Source: Pseudanabaena sp. PCC 6802 (lineage in GTDB: Bacteria > Cyanobacteriota > Cyanobacteriia > Pseudanabaenales > Pseudanabaenaceae). From it: 64,000 nt of DNA. Below, one piece after another: positions 1-9,255 of the stretch. The notes beneath the pieces are model-generated. The model was not told the origin of the DNA. It was given only the letters and a program-made list of their open reading frames with translations, and ran no database searches. A program made the position numbers and the translations under genes. The stretch spans positions 999,966 through 1,063,965 of the forward strand of contig NZ_KB235914.1 of the NCBI RefSeq assembly GCF_000332175.1. Direction: 5' to 3'. Every line of letters begins with the position of its first letter. The first letter of the stretch is position 1.

Positions 1-116
1 CGATCGCCACTATCCCAGTATTGGCTGCGCTCCTTGTACGAGAGCGATCGCGCCGGGCGAAGACCTCCGAGCCGGACGCTGGTGGTGGGAGCAAAATAAC
101 CAGGAATGCGGTTTGC

Positions 117-2129
117 ATGTCAATGCTGAGGGCAAACTCGTTCGTGCTAAGGGGTAATCCTCCCATTCCTTGGCACCATTGGGAGATCGAGCAGGTGTTG
201 TCCCATCTGCAATCGCAGCGAGAAGGATTGACCTACGTGGTGGCACGGCAAAGACTGCGGCGCTATGGTCGGAATCAAGTGCCGACCCAGCGCCGTATAG
301 TGCAGATTGTCAGACAACCCTTGACTACTCCTTTCACATATCTGCTGCTGGCGATCGCTGCTGTAGCACAATATGTAAGTGGTGAAGGTTGGTACGTGCT
401 GGGGTTGGGTATATTTCATGCGTGTATTGGCATGTGGTTGACTGCTAGAGCCATTCGCGCGCGCGAGGCTGCGCTACTGGGAACTCCAGATCGAGATCGT
501 TCTCCTGCTATAGAAGAAGCCAGGGTAAGGCGCGATGGTCAGGTCGTATCGATTTCTGCCCGCGATCTGGTGGTGGGGGATATCGTAGAAATTCAAGCGG
601 GCGATCGCCCCAGTGTCGATCTGCGCTTGTTTGAATCTGAAGATTTGCAAACCGATCGGACTGGCATTACTAGTAATGCCAGGAATGGCAGCATGTCTAT
701 TGTAGATAAGCAGGGGCAAACGGCACTACCTCTATCTACACCTGCCGTGGAACGCAGTAATATCGTCTACGCTGGCACTACAGTGACCTCTGGAAGAGGC
801 GTGGGTGTAGCGATCGCCACGGGTAGCAGTGTGTACGGCTACAAAATCTGGCGGTGCGAGCAGCCCGTGTCGATGATGCACGATACGCTGCGTCGCCTGC
901 GCCAAATTTGGTTTGTAGGAATTAGTATCGCGATCGCAATTCTGGTCAGGATATTCATCGATCGCGGCGAAACCGACTGGTATGAGATTAGTTTTCTCTG
1001 CCTGGCGATCGCGATCGGTACCTATCCGCAAAATCTGCTCCGCATCGCAACATTGATGCAATGGGTGGGAATTCAGAACCTGGCGCAAAAAGGTCTGTGG
1101 GTGAAGTTTCCATCTGCGATCGACGCGCTGTCACATCTATCCATAATTACTCCTATCCTTGACTCCAATCTAGAGCTTAGCATAGATAATCTCGATCGAG
1201 CGGGGATTAAATGGCATGGCTTAATTCGCGCTTCCCAAACTGATGCTGATGCTTTAGGGAAAGTGCTGGGTATTGAAGTTAGTAGCTACTTCGATCGCCC
1301 CCTGGAAACGATCCGGTTGTGGCAGTCAGGAGAGCGCATAGAGAATCAAAATGTTCGTCACAGCCGCCGTGCATCTGTTGCTGTAGTTGCTGAAGCAAAC
1401 GACGATATTCCGTTGCTGCGACAGGCCGATGTCGGTATTTGCGCCCGTACTGCACCTCAATTAGTGCAAAATAGCGCGGGATTGATTTTGCCTGAGGCGC
1501 ACTTTCACTATATTCCTCTCGCGATCGCGGCAGGGAGAAGCGTTGTCGATCCTCTGCAACGCATTGTCTGGCAGATCGCGATCTCTGCTGTGGCGCTTGT
1601 ACTCCTGGCGATCGCGGCTGTCTATATTAAGGCTGCGATCGTGCCGTTGCAGATCGTTTGGGTTGGTGCGATCGCTACTCCTCTACTAGCGTTGGTATTG
1701 ATGCTCGACCTCACGCCAACCAATATCATGACCAGACACTCAAAACAGTTTCAGTCGATATGGCGTAGCAACTATCTACATGTAGGCATTGCGATCGCCA
1801 CGATTGCGATGACCGTGGGTGCAGTATTCTGGTTTAAGTACCAACAGAGTGCTTCAGGCATGTTGCAAGAAGCCCGCACTATGGCGTTTACCACCCTGGT
1901 ATTCAGCCAGATCTTTTATACCTGTAGCTTGGTGCGCTCTAGCGTATTCTCTAACATCCCTCTCATGGCGATCGCCGCATTTTTAGCGATCGCTCAAGTT
2001 GCCATTATTAATCTGCCCGAAATGGGAGAATTATTTGCCACAACCCCTTTAAGTTGGACGGAATGGGCGATCGCTTCTCTAGCCGCTACCTCTATCTTTT
2101 GGGTGGAGGAAATTTTGACCTCGAATTAG
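117..2129 (+). CDS. Degenerate P2-type cation ATPase-like membrane protein (probable pseudoenzyme)
   Basis: The protein follows the P-type cation pump plan: an N-terminal cation-ATPase domain ([10 protein letters not shown] near residue 19), a TM pair, an actuator region with [14 protein letters not shown], two more TM segments and a C-terminal TM bundle containing [18 protein letters not shown]. The parts that make a pump work are missing. The DKTGT phosphorylation motif is replaced by ITPIL, the PEGLP helix reads YPQNLL, the whole nucleotide-binding domain (roughly 300 residues) is absent, and TGDGxND has become [10 protein letters not shown]. The reading frame is nonetheless open for about 670 residues, so this is not simple decay. 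I chose ATG 117 because upstream residues do not look like the family and a TTG at 21 would be the alternative. Transport activity is very unlikely; a binding or regulatory role is speculation. Confidence 0.8.
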   Translation: MSMLRANSFVLRGNPPIPWHHWEIEQVLSHLQSQREGLTYVVARQRLRRYGRNQVPTQRRIVQIVRQPLTTPFTYLLLAIAAVAQYVSGEGWYVLGLGIFHACIGMWLTARAIRAREAALLGTPDRDRSPAIEEARVRRDGQVVSISARDLVVGDIVEIQAGDRPSVDLRLFESEDLQTDRTGITSNARNGSMSIVDKQGQTALPLSTPAVERSNIVYAGTTVTSGRGVGVAIATGSSVYGYKIWRCEQPVSMMHDTLRRLRQIWFVGISIAIAILVRIFIDRGETDWYEISFLCLAIAIGTYPQNLLRIATLMQWVGIQNLAQKGLWVKFPSAIDALSHLSIITPILDSNLELSIDNLDRAGIKWHGLIRASQTDADALGKVLGIEVSSYFDRPLETIRLWQSGERIENQNVRHSRRASVAVVAEANDDIPLLRQADVGICARTAPQLVQNSAGLILPEAHFHYIPLAIAAGRSVVDPLQRIVWQIAISAVALVLLAIAAVYIKAAIVPLQIVWVGAIATPLLALVLMLDLTPTNIMTRHSKQFQSIWRSNYLHVGIAIATIAMTVGAVFWFKYQQSASGMLQEARTMAFTTLVFSQIFYTCSLVRSSVFSNIPLMAIAAFLAIAQVAIINLPEMGELFATTPLSWTEWAIASLAATSIFWVEEILTSN

Positions 2130-2199
2130 AGCTATGACCTGTTTGATGCAGGGTAATGCGCCTTATGTGCGAACACGGTTGAGATGTATCGATCGAATG

Positions 2200-2304
2200 T
2201 ATAGCTGTAGACAGATCTGTTAGGACAGGAGGTGTGGGGGCTGCGCCCCCACGCAGGGGTGGAACCCCTGCACCCCGTCCTAAGCCTATTGGCTATAGCT
2301 ATAA
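2200..2304. repeat. MITE-like inverted-repeat element, copy 1
   Basis: About 105 bp bounded by TATAGCT and AGCTATA, with inner arms TTAGGAC (2220-2226) and GTCCTAA (2277-2283) and GC-rich small hairpins between them. A related terminal sequence occurs in the gap at about 41146-41290. There is no coding capacity. It fills most of the gap between the ATPase-like gene and the next ORF. Confidence 0.6.
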
Positions 2305-2348
2305 TTGTATAAAGTTTTAGGTTGAAGTCTTACACAGGAATATCTTAA

Positions 2349-2690
2349 ATGTCATCGTTTATCGGTCACAGTTTGGCAGGGTTGACAACCTATGCCATGG
2401 CTCATCAGTTCCAAGCTGACCGTTCCAACCAGAGTAACCAGATTGATTGGAAATGGATACTTTGGCTGCTTGTGATTGATATATCTTTTAGGGCTGATGG
2501 CAAAATGTTGGCTAGTGCTGGGGATGACGGCTCTATAAGACCTTGGGATATTAGTAAAGATCGAAATCAAAATGGTCAGTTACTTTCAGGACATAGCAAA
2601 CCTGTAATGTCTGTCAGCTTTATCCCTAACGGAAAACTACTGGCTAGTGGCAGCAAAGGTAAAACTGTTAGAATATGGCAACTTAGCTAG
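2349..2690 (+). pseudogene. Chimeric fragment: YdjM-like hydrolase N-terminus joined to WD40 repeats
   Basis: The first ~43 residues (MSSFIGHSLAGLTTYAMAHQ, later WKWILWLLVI) resemble the start of cyanobacterial YdjM-like metal-dependent membrane hydrolases, which should continue into an APDIDY-type metal motif. Instead the frame runs directly into one and a half WD40 blades (ISFRADGKMLASAGDDGSI, later GKLLASGSKGKTVRIWQLS) and stops. At 113 residues it is too short for either family. The simplest reading is a deletion or recombination that fused two gene remnants; it may be expressed but is unlikely to do either parental job. Confidence 0.6.
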
Positions 2691-2706
2691 GTGAAAACAA
2701 AACATT

Positions 2707-3018
2707 ATGTTAACCCTCAGTTATCCGCATATCGAAAAAAGCGATGGTCAGTCCGCACGGTTGCAACGCTTGCCGCGTATTAGAATTGCCCAAATTGTCA
2801 TGGACTATATTGCCTATGGTTGGTCGGTAGAGGAGATCTGTCGTCAACACCTTTACTTAACCCTAGCCGAGGCCCATGCAGCAATGGGATACTATTTCGA
2901 TCATCAAGAAGAAATTGACCAAGAAATTAGACAGGAATTACAGCAAGTACAAGAAAATACGGCTCAAGCATCCAAGTCACCTTTCTACATTCGTATGAAA
3001 GCTAAAGGACTGCTGTAA
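2707..3018 (+). CDS. DUF433 family protein, putative antitoxin
   Basis: A 103-residue protein with the DUF433 winged-helix pattern: RIRIAQIVMDYIAYGWSVEEI followed by LTLAEAHAAMGYYFDHQEEID. In cyanobacteria this family usually lies directly upstream of a DUF5615 PIN-like gene, as here, where the next ATG follows the stop codon with no spacer. By family context it would be the DNA-binding antitoxin that also represses its own operon. The C-terminal acidic and Gln-rich tail is the likely toxin-binding part. Function is inferred from the pair. Confidence 0.75.
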   Translation: MLTLSYPHIEKSDGQSARLQRLPRIRIAQIVMDYIAYGWSVEEICRQHLYLTLAEAHAAMGYYFDHQEEIDQEIRQELQQVQENTAQASKSPFYIRMKAKGLL

Positions 3019-3387
3019 ATGGCTATTGCTTTGTACATGGATGTTCATGTGCCTCAAGCGATTACTGAGCAGTTGCGTCGCCGAGGCATAGACGTATTGA
3101 CAGCATTTGAGGACGGAACTGTAGAAATGCCTGACGATCGGCTTTTAGTAAGAGTGACGGAGCTTAAGCGTGTTCTCTTTACCCAAGATATTCGCTTTAG
3201 AGTTTTAGCCGAAACTTGGCAGATAGAAGGAAAACCGTTTTCAGGATTAATCTTTGGTCATCAACTTGGAGGCACGATTGGTCAATTTGTTAATGATTTA
3301 GAATTGATTGCTAATGCCTCTGAACCTGATGAATGGATAAATTCAGTTGAGTATATTCCCTTCAAGTCTCCCCAGATAAGAACGTGA
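3019..3387 (+). CDS. DUF5615 PIN-like protein, putative toxin
   Basis: A 122-residue protein with the DUF5615 layout: N-terminal MDVHVPQAITEQLRRRGIDV, a central PDDRLLVRVTELKRVLFTQD, and a C-terminal helical half. The acidic residues in MDVHVP, PDD and TQD match the positions that form the metal site in PIN nucleases. The start codon abuts the DUF433 stop, so the two are translationally coupled. It is somewhat longer at the C-terminus than minimal members. An RNase toxin role follows from the family and the pairing and is not shown by the sequence. Confidence 0.72.
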   Translation: MAIALYMDVHVPQAITEQLRRRGIDVLTAFEDGTVEMPDDRLLVRVTELKRVLFTQDIRFRVLAETWQIEGKPFSGLIFGHQLGGTIGQFVNDLELIANASEPDEWINSVEYIPFKSPQIRT

Positions 3388-3414
3388 ACTATCCCTGCAA
3401 AACTGCGCCAGCCG

Positions 3415-3861
3415 TTAAAATGGGATGTTGTCGTATCCTGGCTCGTCGTCTGCTGCGGGTGGAGTGGCTTTGGGAACTGATGCGCTTGATGCCCTGGTAG
3501 ATTTACTGCTGCGTGCGGTAGTACTTGCAGTAGCCGCACTGGCTGTACTCGCCGACAGTGCGCCGCTAAGCATGTGGATGCGCGAAGCGGTCATTTCGGC
3601 TCGCTTCTCTTTGTAGTTGCCGCGATCGATTACATTCATCCCCAAACGACCTTCGATGACAACGGCATCACCTTTGTGATATTTCTCCATAATTTCATCC
3701 GCCAAGCGGTTCCAACCGACTACCTTTAACCGCGAGGGAGCATCCTCTTCTCTAGAGCTAGAAAACTGTACCAGAAAAGAAGCGATTGAGTTCTGGTTGT
3801 CAGGTGTATAGCGCAGTTCCGGGTCGGAGACGATTTCGGCGAGGAGCGTAAACGAGTTCAT
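3415..3861 (-). CDS. ssb: Single-stranded DNA-binding protein
   Basis: The N-terminal ~100 residues form an OB fold typical of SSB: MNSFTLLAEIVSDPELRYTP, a central LKVVGWNRLADEIMEKYHKGD and VVIEGRLGMNVIDR. A low-complexity Ser/Ala/Thr linker follows, and the protein ends in an acidic tip, DDEPGYDNIPF, close to the DDDIPF peptide that binds partner repair and replication proteins. At 148 residues it fits the short cyanobacterial Ssb form. It lies convergent to the toxin-antitoxin pair with 27 bp between the stop codons. Confidence 0.85.
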   Translation of the reverse strand: MNSFTLLAEIVSDPELRYTPDNQNSIASFLVQFSSSREEDAPSRLKVVGWNRLADEIMEKYHKGDAVVIEGRLGMNVIDRGNYKEKRAEMTASRIHMLSGALSASTASAATASTTARSSKSTRASSASVPKATPPAADDEPGYDNIPF

Positions 3862-3946
3862 GGCAACAAATTGAGAAACAGGTTCTTATAGCTTAGCGAA
3901 TTGTTACTAAAGTCGCTCAGACAACAGTAATTAATTTAAGAAAACT

Positions 3947-4513
3947 TTAATTTCGCCGCTGGGTAACTAGATCGGCGCATTCAATTAAGCTGGCAGGCAT
4001 GTGAGGGCCAGTTAAAATTACTTCGACCTGGTGGGGGCGCGATTGCAATACTTTGAGCACCTCTGTCTCTGCAACTAGGTCTAGCTCGATCGCTAAACTT
4101 AGCTCGTCCAGGACAAAGACATCATAGTGACCCATTGCGATCGCATCTTTAGCGTACTGCCACAGATCCAATACTGCTTGCGTCTCAGCCTCAGTAAGGT
4201 CAGGGGATTGCGGATCGATCTGGCGCTCCAGATTGCAGCGCACCCAATCGAGATTTTGCACGAGCCGTCGGGGATAGTTTGCACCTTGTCGAATACCGCC
4301 CTGAAAGAATTGCGCGACTAATGTGGGCTTGCCCTGTCCCGCTACCCTGAGTGCCTGTGCCATAACATCCGCATAAAACCCCCGTGTTGGCGATGTCACT
4401 ACTTGCATCAATCCTCGCGAAGGCGTTACTGGTAAAGTCATCTTGGCGGCTGGGGAACTGGGCTTAGCGGTCTTGGCAGATTTTATTTGGGCAACCATAT
4501 AGTTAGCGTACAT
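3947..4513 (-). CDS. CobO/BtuR-like P-loop family protein with degenerate nucleotide site
   Basis: The C-terminal half carries signatures of corrinoid adenosyltransferases: YDVFVLDELSLAIELDLV (Walker B-like strand) and VEVILTGPHMPASLIECADLV. The N-terminal position where BtuR has GNGKGKTTAALG reads SPTRGFYADVMAQALR, so the Walker A lysine and threonine are gone. The protein is 188 residues, the family's usual size. It may be a non-ATP-binding paralogue; cobalamin adenosylation is doubtful. ATG 4498 is an alternative start. Confidence 0.65.
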   Translation of the reverse strand: MYANYMVAQIKSAKTAKPSSPAAKMTLPVTPSRGLMQVVTSPTRGFYADVMAQALRVAGQGKPTLVAQFFQGGIRQGANYPRRLVQNLDWVRCNLERQIDPQSPDLTEAETQAVLDLWQYAKDAIAMGHYDVFVLDELSLAIELDLVAETEVLKVLQSRPHQVEVILTGPHMPASLIECADLVTQRRN

Positions 4514-4646
4514 ACTGGGCTATTGCACCTATATAAACACTAGATATGGTTAGTCGTCAATAGTTATTAGTAGCTAGCGTTTTTAGTAGTCAGTATTCAG
4601 CGATTGGCTTTCAGAAAGACTTAAATTCTTCAAGTGCTTGGCAGAG

Positions 4647-5163
4647 CTACTCGTTCAGCCAGTCGAATATCTGACCTACGGTGATGCTAAAGGATGTGGC
4701 AAAGGAGGGGACGGGCAGGCGATCGCTTTTTTCCTCAAACACGGCTATGGTGCGATCTGCAAAATAAACAAACGCCAATTCCTCGGAGGATATTCCGCAC
4801 GACTTTTGTTTGGCTTTGCTCGGGGGAGAGGATCTCAATCGTCCAATCCGGTGCAAGTGAAAAAACATTAGCAACTTTACCATCGCGATCGCGAGGAATA
4901 CGATCCCAGGTAAAAATCGTAATATCCGGGACGATCGATTTGCCCCCAAACGTACAGCGCAGTTCTGAATAAGCACGGGCTATATGCTGGGGCTTGAGTG
5001 CGGTATTGATGGCGGGGACGAGATCGCTTTGGATCGTGCTGTGTTTTCCCTGTGGCATAGGCTTTTGGATAACCTGACCGTCAATAAATTCCGAAGCAGG
5101 CTTAGTTTCTGGAAGCTTTAGAAACTCATCGAGCGTTAAGGGTTTAGTAGGCGTTTGAACCAT
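4647..5163 (-). pseudogene. Uma2 family endonuclease, frameshifted with internal deletion
   Basis: From ATG 5163 the frame encodes a good Uma2 (DUF820) start: LTLDEFLKLPETKPASEFIDG, then VPDITIFTWDRIPRDRDG and DWTIEILSPEQSQTKVVRN. After about residue 122 the frame is lost. The C-terminal part (FVYFADRTIAVFEEKSDRL to GQIFDWLNE) continues in another frame down to 4647. About 15-20 residues normally between RNIL and FVY are missing, so a deletion with frame change inactivated the gene. It sits next to a second damaged Uma2 gene. Confidence 0.8.
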
Positions 5164-5191
5164 AGCATTTAGAGGTTAAGTACTCAAGTTC

Positions 5192-5536
5192 CTAGCGGGG
5201 CAGTACGTCATCTAAGCGAAGCTGAATCTGGGGTAGCAGCGGTGAAGTAATTGGCTGACCGAGGCGATACTGTTGCTGGCTGTAAACTTCGGCATTCAGT
5301 TGACAAACGGTAAATGTGGGTTGCTTGGGTTTGCCAATAAAGGCAATGCCACCCAAACCGCGATAATCGACAATCCAATATTCGGGGATGCCTAATAGCT
5401 TGCCACTCACAGTTTCATGAGGTCCTGTGGGTTCCATGTCAATTAGTTCTCCGTTGGCTAGCTCGTAACGGGGATTGCGGCAGTATTTGCCCAGGAATTC
5501 ATCAAAGCTGAGGAGTTTGGACAGTGTGTAAGACAT
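5192..5536 (-). pseudogene. Uma2 family protein with a large in-frame internal deletion
   Basis: The start (MSYTLSKLLSFDEFLGKYCR, RYELANGELIDMEPTGPHE) and end (GIPEYWIVDYRGLGGIAFIG to PQIQLRLDDVLPR) are both clear Uma2. The middle ~80 residues, which carry the PD-(D/E)XK-like acidic core, are missing: HETVSGKL runs straight into LGIPEYWIVDY. The remaining 114 codons are open. ATG 5536 is the family start; upstream codons to 5584 do not fit. Nuclease function is very unlikely. Confidence 0.75.
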
Positions 5537-5687
5537 GTTTATACCTTTTGATGCCAGGCTAAATATATCGTAACCCCAACACATGCATTCACTGGCTCGG
5601 TAAATGCAGCATAATCTACAGAGGCGGAACCAGATTAGCCGCTACAGTAATTAGAAGATTTCTCGTAAATACAGTAATCCTAGCCCC

Positions 5688-7073
5688 ATGAGTCAATCAC
5701 CACAGCCCTGGAGTCAACGCTTTGAAACCGCGCTGCACCCTGCGATCGCCCAGTTTAATGCCAGTATTGGTTTTGATATTAATTTAATCGAGTACGACAT
5801 TACGGGCTCGCAAGCACACGCGCAGATGCTGGCTAAGGTCGGGATTATCAGCGCCGAGGAAGGCGATGCCCTGGTGAAGGGACTGGAGCAAATCCGGCAG
5901 GAATATCGCCAGGGGCAGTTCAATCCCGGATTAGATGACGAAGACGTGCATTTTGCCGTGGAGCGGCGCTTGACGGAATCGATCGGCGATATCGGCAAGA
6001 AGCTGCATACGGCGCGATCGCGTAACGATCAGGTGGCAACGGACGTGCGTTTGTATCTGCGCGATCGCATCCGCCAGATTCAAGTCGATCTCAAAGCCTG
6101 GCAAGCAGCATTAATCGCTCAGGCGGAAAGGCATATCGACACGCTCATTCCGGGCTACACGCACCTGCAACGCGCTCAGCCACTCAGTCTGGCGCATCAC
6201 CTCCTCGCCTATTTTGAGATGGCGCAGCGAGATTGGCAGCGCCTGGATGAAATCTATCACCGCGTCAATATCTGTCCCCTCGGTTCGGGCGCGTTGGCGG
6301 GCACGCCTTTCCCCATCGATCGCCATTTCACGGCTGAATTATTGCAGTTTGAAGCGGTGGGCAAAAATAGTCTCGATGGCGTTTCCGATCGCGATTTTGC
6401 GGTGGAATTTCTCTGCGCTGCTAGCCTGATTGTGATGCATCTCAGTCGCTTTTCTGAGGAGGTAATTTTATGGTCATCCCAGGAGTTTAGTTTTGTGACG
6501 CTGAGCGATCGCATCAGTACTGGCTCCAGCATCATGCCGCAAAAGAAAAACCCCGACGTGCCGGAATTGGTGCGCGGCAAGACAGGGCGGGTATTCGGGC
6601 ATTTGCAAGCGATGCTGACACTTCTGAAGGGTTTGCCGCTAGCGTACAACAAAGACATGCAAGAAGATAAGGAATGTCTGTTCGATGCCGTAATTACGGT
6701 GAGAGCTTGTTTGGAGGCGATGACTATTCTACTCGCAGAAGGCATAGAATTTCAGCCGCAACGCCTTAGTGCTGCTGTGGCAGAAGATTTCTCTAATGCT
6801 ACCGATGTCGCCGATTACCTCGCATCTAAGGGAGTTCCTTTCCGCGAAGCGTATAACTTAGTAGGTAAGCTGGTTAAAACCTGCGTCAGTGAGGGAATTT
6901 TACTCAAGGATTTATCCCTAGAACGCTGGCGATCGTTCCATCCTTTATTTGAGATGGATATTTTTGAGGCGATCGCTCCGGCTCAGGTAGTAGCGGTACG
7001 CAATAGCTACGGCGGCACGGGATTCGAGCAAGTACGCCAGCAAGTCATAGCAGCCAAAAATCTTCTTGTTTAA
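5688..7073 (+). CDS. argH: Argininosuccinate lyase
   Basis: Splits argininosuccinate into arginine and fumarate, the last step of arginine synthesis, in the cytoplasm. The 461-residue length is normal. The fumarase/aspartase superfamily signature [16 protein letters not shown] lies near residue 280, the catalytic His loop [16 protein letters not shown] near residue 157, and the early [14 protein letters not shown] is typical of ArgH. It is a single gene on the plus strand, convergent with purD across a 51-bp gap, with no other arginine gene nearby. Confidence 0.96.
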   Translation: MSQSPQPWSQRFETALHPAIAQFNASIGFDINLIEYDITGSQAHAQMLAKVGIISAEEGDALVKGLEQIRQEYRQGQFNPGLDDEDVHFAVERRLTESIGDIGKKLHTARSRNDQVATDVRLYLRDRIRQIQVDLKAWQAALIAQAERHIDTLIPGYTHLQRAQPLSLAHHLLAYFEMAQRDWQRLDEIYHRVNICPLGSGALAGTPFPIDRHFTAELLQFEAVGKNSLDGVSDRDFAVEFLCAASLIVMHLSRFSEEVILWSSQEFSFVTLSDRISTGSSIMPQKKNPDVPELVRGKTGRVFGHLQAMLTLLKGLPLAYNKDMQEDKECLFDAVITVRACLEAMTILLAEGIEFQPQRLSAAVAEDFSNATDVADYLASKGVPFREAYNLVGKLVKTCVSEGILLKDLSLERWRSFHPLFEMDIFEAIAPAQVVAVRNSYGGTGFEQVRQQVIAAKNLLV

Positions 7074-7124
7074 CGTTTATAAAATCTTATGACTCACAAT
7101 TTTAAGCTTGACAGGCCACTAGGG

Positions 7125-8441
7125 TTAAGTTAGCGTAGCTCGCCAACCGATATCGCGACGATAAATTAAGTCGCCACCATCTATGTGACTGACGGCTTCA
7201 TAGACGCGGGCGATCGCGTCTTTGAGCGTATCTCCTGTTGCAGTTACACCTAATACCCGACCGCCAGAGGTGACAAGGCTATTGTTTTGCAGCTTTGTCC
7301 CGGCATGGAAAACTAACGCTCCTGCCTCTTCCGCTTTGCCAATGCCAGTGATGAATTCCCCCGTGCGGGACTTTTCGGGGTAGCCGTCCGCTGCCATCAC
7401 TACGCATACCGATGCCCCAGATTTCCAGGCAACAGGCGGTATTTCATGCAAGCGCCTTTCCACGCAAGCCAGCATTAATTCATCCAGGGGTGACTCCAGT
7501 AAAGGCAGGATTGCTTGCGTTTCCGGATCGCCAAACCGGCAGTTAAATTCAATTACTTTTGGCTCGCCTGTAGGTGTAATCATCAAACCTGCATAGAGAC
7601 AGCCGCGATAGTCAATGCCTTGCTTTTGTAAAGCAGCGATCGCTGGCTCCAACACCGCAGTCTGAATCTTCTCCATCAGCTCTGGCGTTCCCAAGGGGGC
7701 AGGGGCGTAGGCTCCCATCCCACCTGTATTTGGCCCTGTATCGCCATCGCCCAAGCGCTTGTGATCCTGAGCGGGCAGTAATGGCCGGATGGTTTGCCCG
7801 TCCGTAATCGCGAGGACTGACAATTCCTGACCTTCTAGATATTCTTCGATTAATACCGTTTCGCCTGCTGCGCCAAACTGACCGCTAAAGCAGCGATCGA
7901 TCGCTATCTGGGCTTCTTCTAGTGTCATGGCCACGGTCACACCTTTGCCACTGGCGAGACCATCTGCCTTAATGACAATGGGCGCGCCCTGTTGCTTAAC
8001 GTAGTCTTTGGCAACAGCAGGATCTGTAAATGCTTGACTGGCGGCGGTGGGAATTTTAGCCAACCGCATCAGCGACTTTGCCCAGGATTTACTGGACTCA
8101 ATTTGGGCACCAGCCTTAGTAGGGCCAAAGATCGGTAGACCTTCTGCCTGAAAGTTATCGACTATACCCATTGCTAGCGGTACTTCTGGCCCCACTACGG
8201 TCAAGCCAACCCCTTGCACGCCAGCAAACCTTTGAATGCCATCCAAGTCATCGACAAACAGCGATACGTTACGGCATTTGGGCAAGGTAGCCGTACCACC
8301 ATTGCCGGGAATGCAAAAAATTTGACTGACATTGGGTGACTGAGCCATCTGCCAGGCTATGGCGTGTTCTCTACCACCGCTACCTACAATTAATGCCTTC
8401 AATCTCGCACCTTCTCTAAATTCCACCTGTAAATTTTCCAT
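7125..8441 (-). CDS. purD: Phosphoribosylamine--glycine ligase
   Basis: ATP-grasp enzyme joining glycine to 5-phosphoribosylamine, step two of purine synthesis. It shows the PurD N-domain (LKALIVGSGGREHAIAWQ), the ATP-grasp core (APIVIKADGLASGKGVTVA), the metal-binding end FNCRFGDPETQAILPLL, and a C-terminal RDIGWRAT. I chose ATG 8441. An ATG at 8462 would add seven codons lying inside a GC-rich repeat common in cyanobacterial spacers, and the family starts near KALIVG. About 438 residues, within the family norm. Confidence 0.95.
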   Translation of the reverse strand: MENLQVEFREGARLKALIVGSGGREHAIAWQMAQSPNVSQIFCIPGNGGTATLPKCRNVSLFVDDLDGIQRFAGVQGVGLTVVGPEVPLAMGIVDNFQAEGLPIFGPTKAGAQIESSKSWAKSLMRLAKIPTAASQAFTDPAVAKDYVKQQGAPIVIKADGLASGKGVTVAMTLEEAQIAIDRCFSGQFGAAGETVLIEEYLEGQELSVLAITDGQTIRPLLPAQDHKRLGDGDTGPNTGGMGAYAPAPLGTPELMEKIQTAVLEPAIAALQKQGIDYRGCLYAGLMITPTGEPKVIEFNCRFGDPETQAILPLLESPLDELMLACVERRLHEIPPVAWKSGASVCVVMAADGYPEKSRTGEFITGIGKAEEAGALVFHAGTKLQNNSLVTSGGRVLGVTATGDTLKDAIARVYEAVSHIDGGDLIYRRDIGWRATLT

Positions 8442-8442
8442 T

Positions 8443-8496
8443 GACCCCTCCGCCTCCGGCACCTCCCCTTGCCAAGGGGAGGATGGGTGGGGTTAT
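8443..8496. repeat. GC-rich interspersed spacer repeat
   Basis: A short G/C-rich block containing CTCCCCTTGCCAAGGGGAG, a near-perfect hairpin, with flanking CCTCCGCC and GGGTGGGG tracts. Sequences of this kind are scattered in cyanobacterial spacers. It lies between purD and the end of the cpcT-like gene and may act as an RNA hairpin. A related motif (CTTCTCCCAAGACGGGAGAAGG) occurs near 34653. Confidence 0.45.
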
Positions 8497-9122
8497 GAAT
8501 TCGATACCATCTCTACCGCAAAACTATCTTTCTTTTCAAACTCAAATGGACCGGCGATCGATCCCCATACCCTTTCATCTGTAACCGGATCGTAACCGCG
8601 TTCCAGGCTAATAAATCTAGTTTCACTGATTTCAAACTCGCTGTTAAGGTAAGTTTCTTGCCCATCGCGAACTACGCAACACTTTTTACCTGGCTCGACC
8701 TTGACTTTAAAAATATTCTCAGGCGTGTGTTGCACTAACATATTGCAACCATCCAATAAGACGACATCATCCAGGCTTAACTGGGTTAACCGCTCGGGAT
8801 TAACGCTAGCACCATAGTATTTGGGTTCGTCTTTGATTTTGTAGGTGACGATTTTGAGGCGCGGGTCGTCGGTTTCATCATCCCCGTCGGGCAGAATATG
8901 TAAAATTGCCGTGCGATAGGGTCTATGCATTGCATAATCGTAGGCTTGTTCGGAATACAGCCAGATGCCGCGATCGCTTAGCGGCTGTGGAAATTGTCTG
9001 ATCCGGAGGCGAATATGGGCGAAAAAAGGAGGATTTTCGATCGCCTGCTCCCAGTTGCTAAACTCGCCTGACATCCAGGATGCCAGGGTTAGCATTTCTG
9101 ATTGATGTGTTTTTAAAGCCAT
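8493..9122 (-). CDS. cpcT: Phycobiliprotein lyase of the CpcT/CpeT family
   Basis: A 209-residue protein of the CpeT/CpcT chromophore lyase family (formerly DUF1001). Diagnostic parts are LASWMSGEFSNWEQA at the N-terminus, IRLRIRQFPQPLSDRGIWLYSEQAYDY, PYRTAILHILPDG and the C-terminal YDPVTDERVWGSIAGPFEF. The family attaches phycocyanobilin to a beta-subunit cysteine of phycocyanin (CpcT) or handles related bilin sites (CpeT). No phycobilisome structural gene lies nearby, so CpcT rather than CpeT is a best guess. The gene begins 133 bp downstream of the Tic20-like gene on the same strand. Confidence 0.82.
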   Translation of the reverse strand: MALKTHQSEMLTLASWMSGEFSNWEQAIENPPFFAHIRLRIRQFPQPLSDRGIWLYSEQAYDYAMHRPYRTAILHILPDGDDETDDPRLKIVTYKIKDEPKYYGASVNPERLTQLSLDDVVLLDGCNMLVQHTPENIFKVKVEPGKKCCVVRDGQETYLNSEFEISETRFISLERGYDPVTDERVWGSIAGPFEFEKKDSFAVEMVSNS

Positions 9123-9255
9123 GTATTAAGGAAATTTCTCGTACGATAAGATTCTGTAGGGGCAATCCCCCTGCGAGCGCCCCGGTTTATTCAGGGCCAT
9201 TAAAAAAAGATAGCCGATTTATATCCCCAAAATGAGGCGCGATCGCTAATATCTT

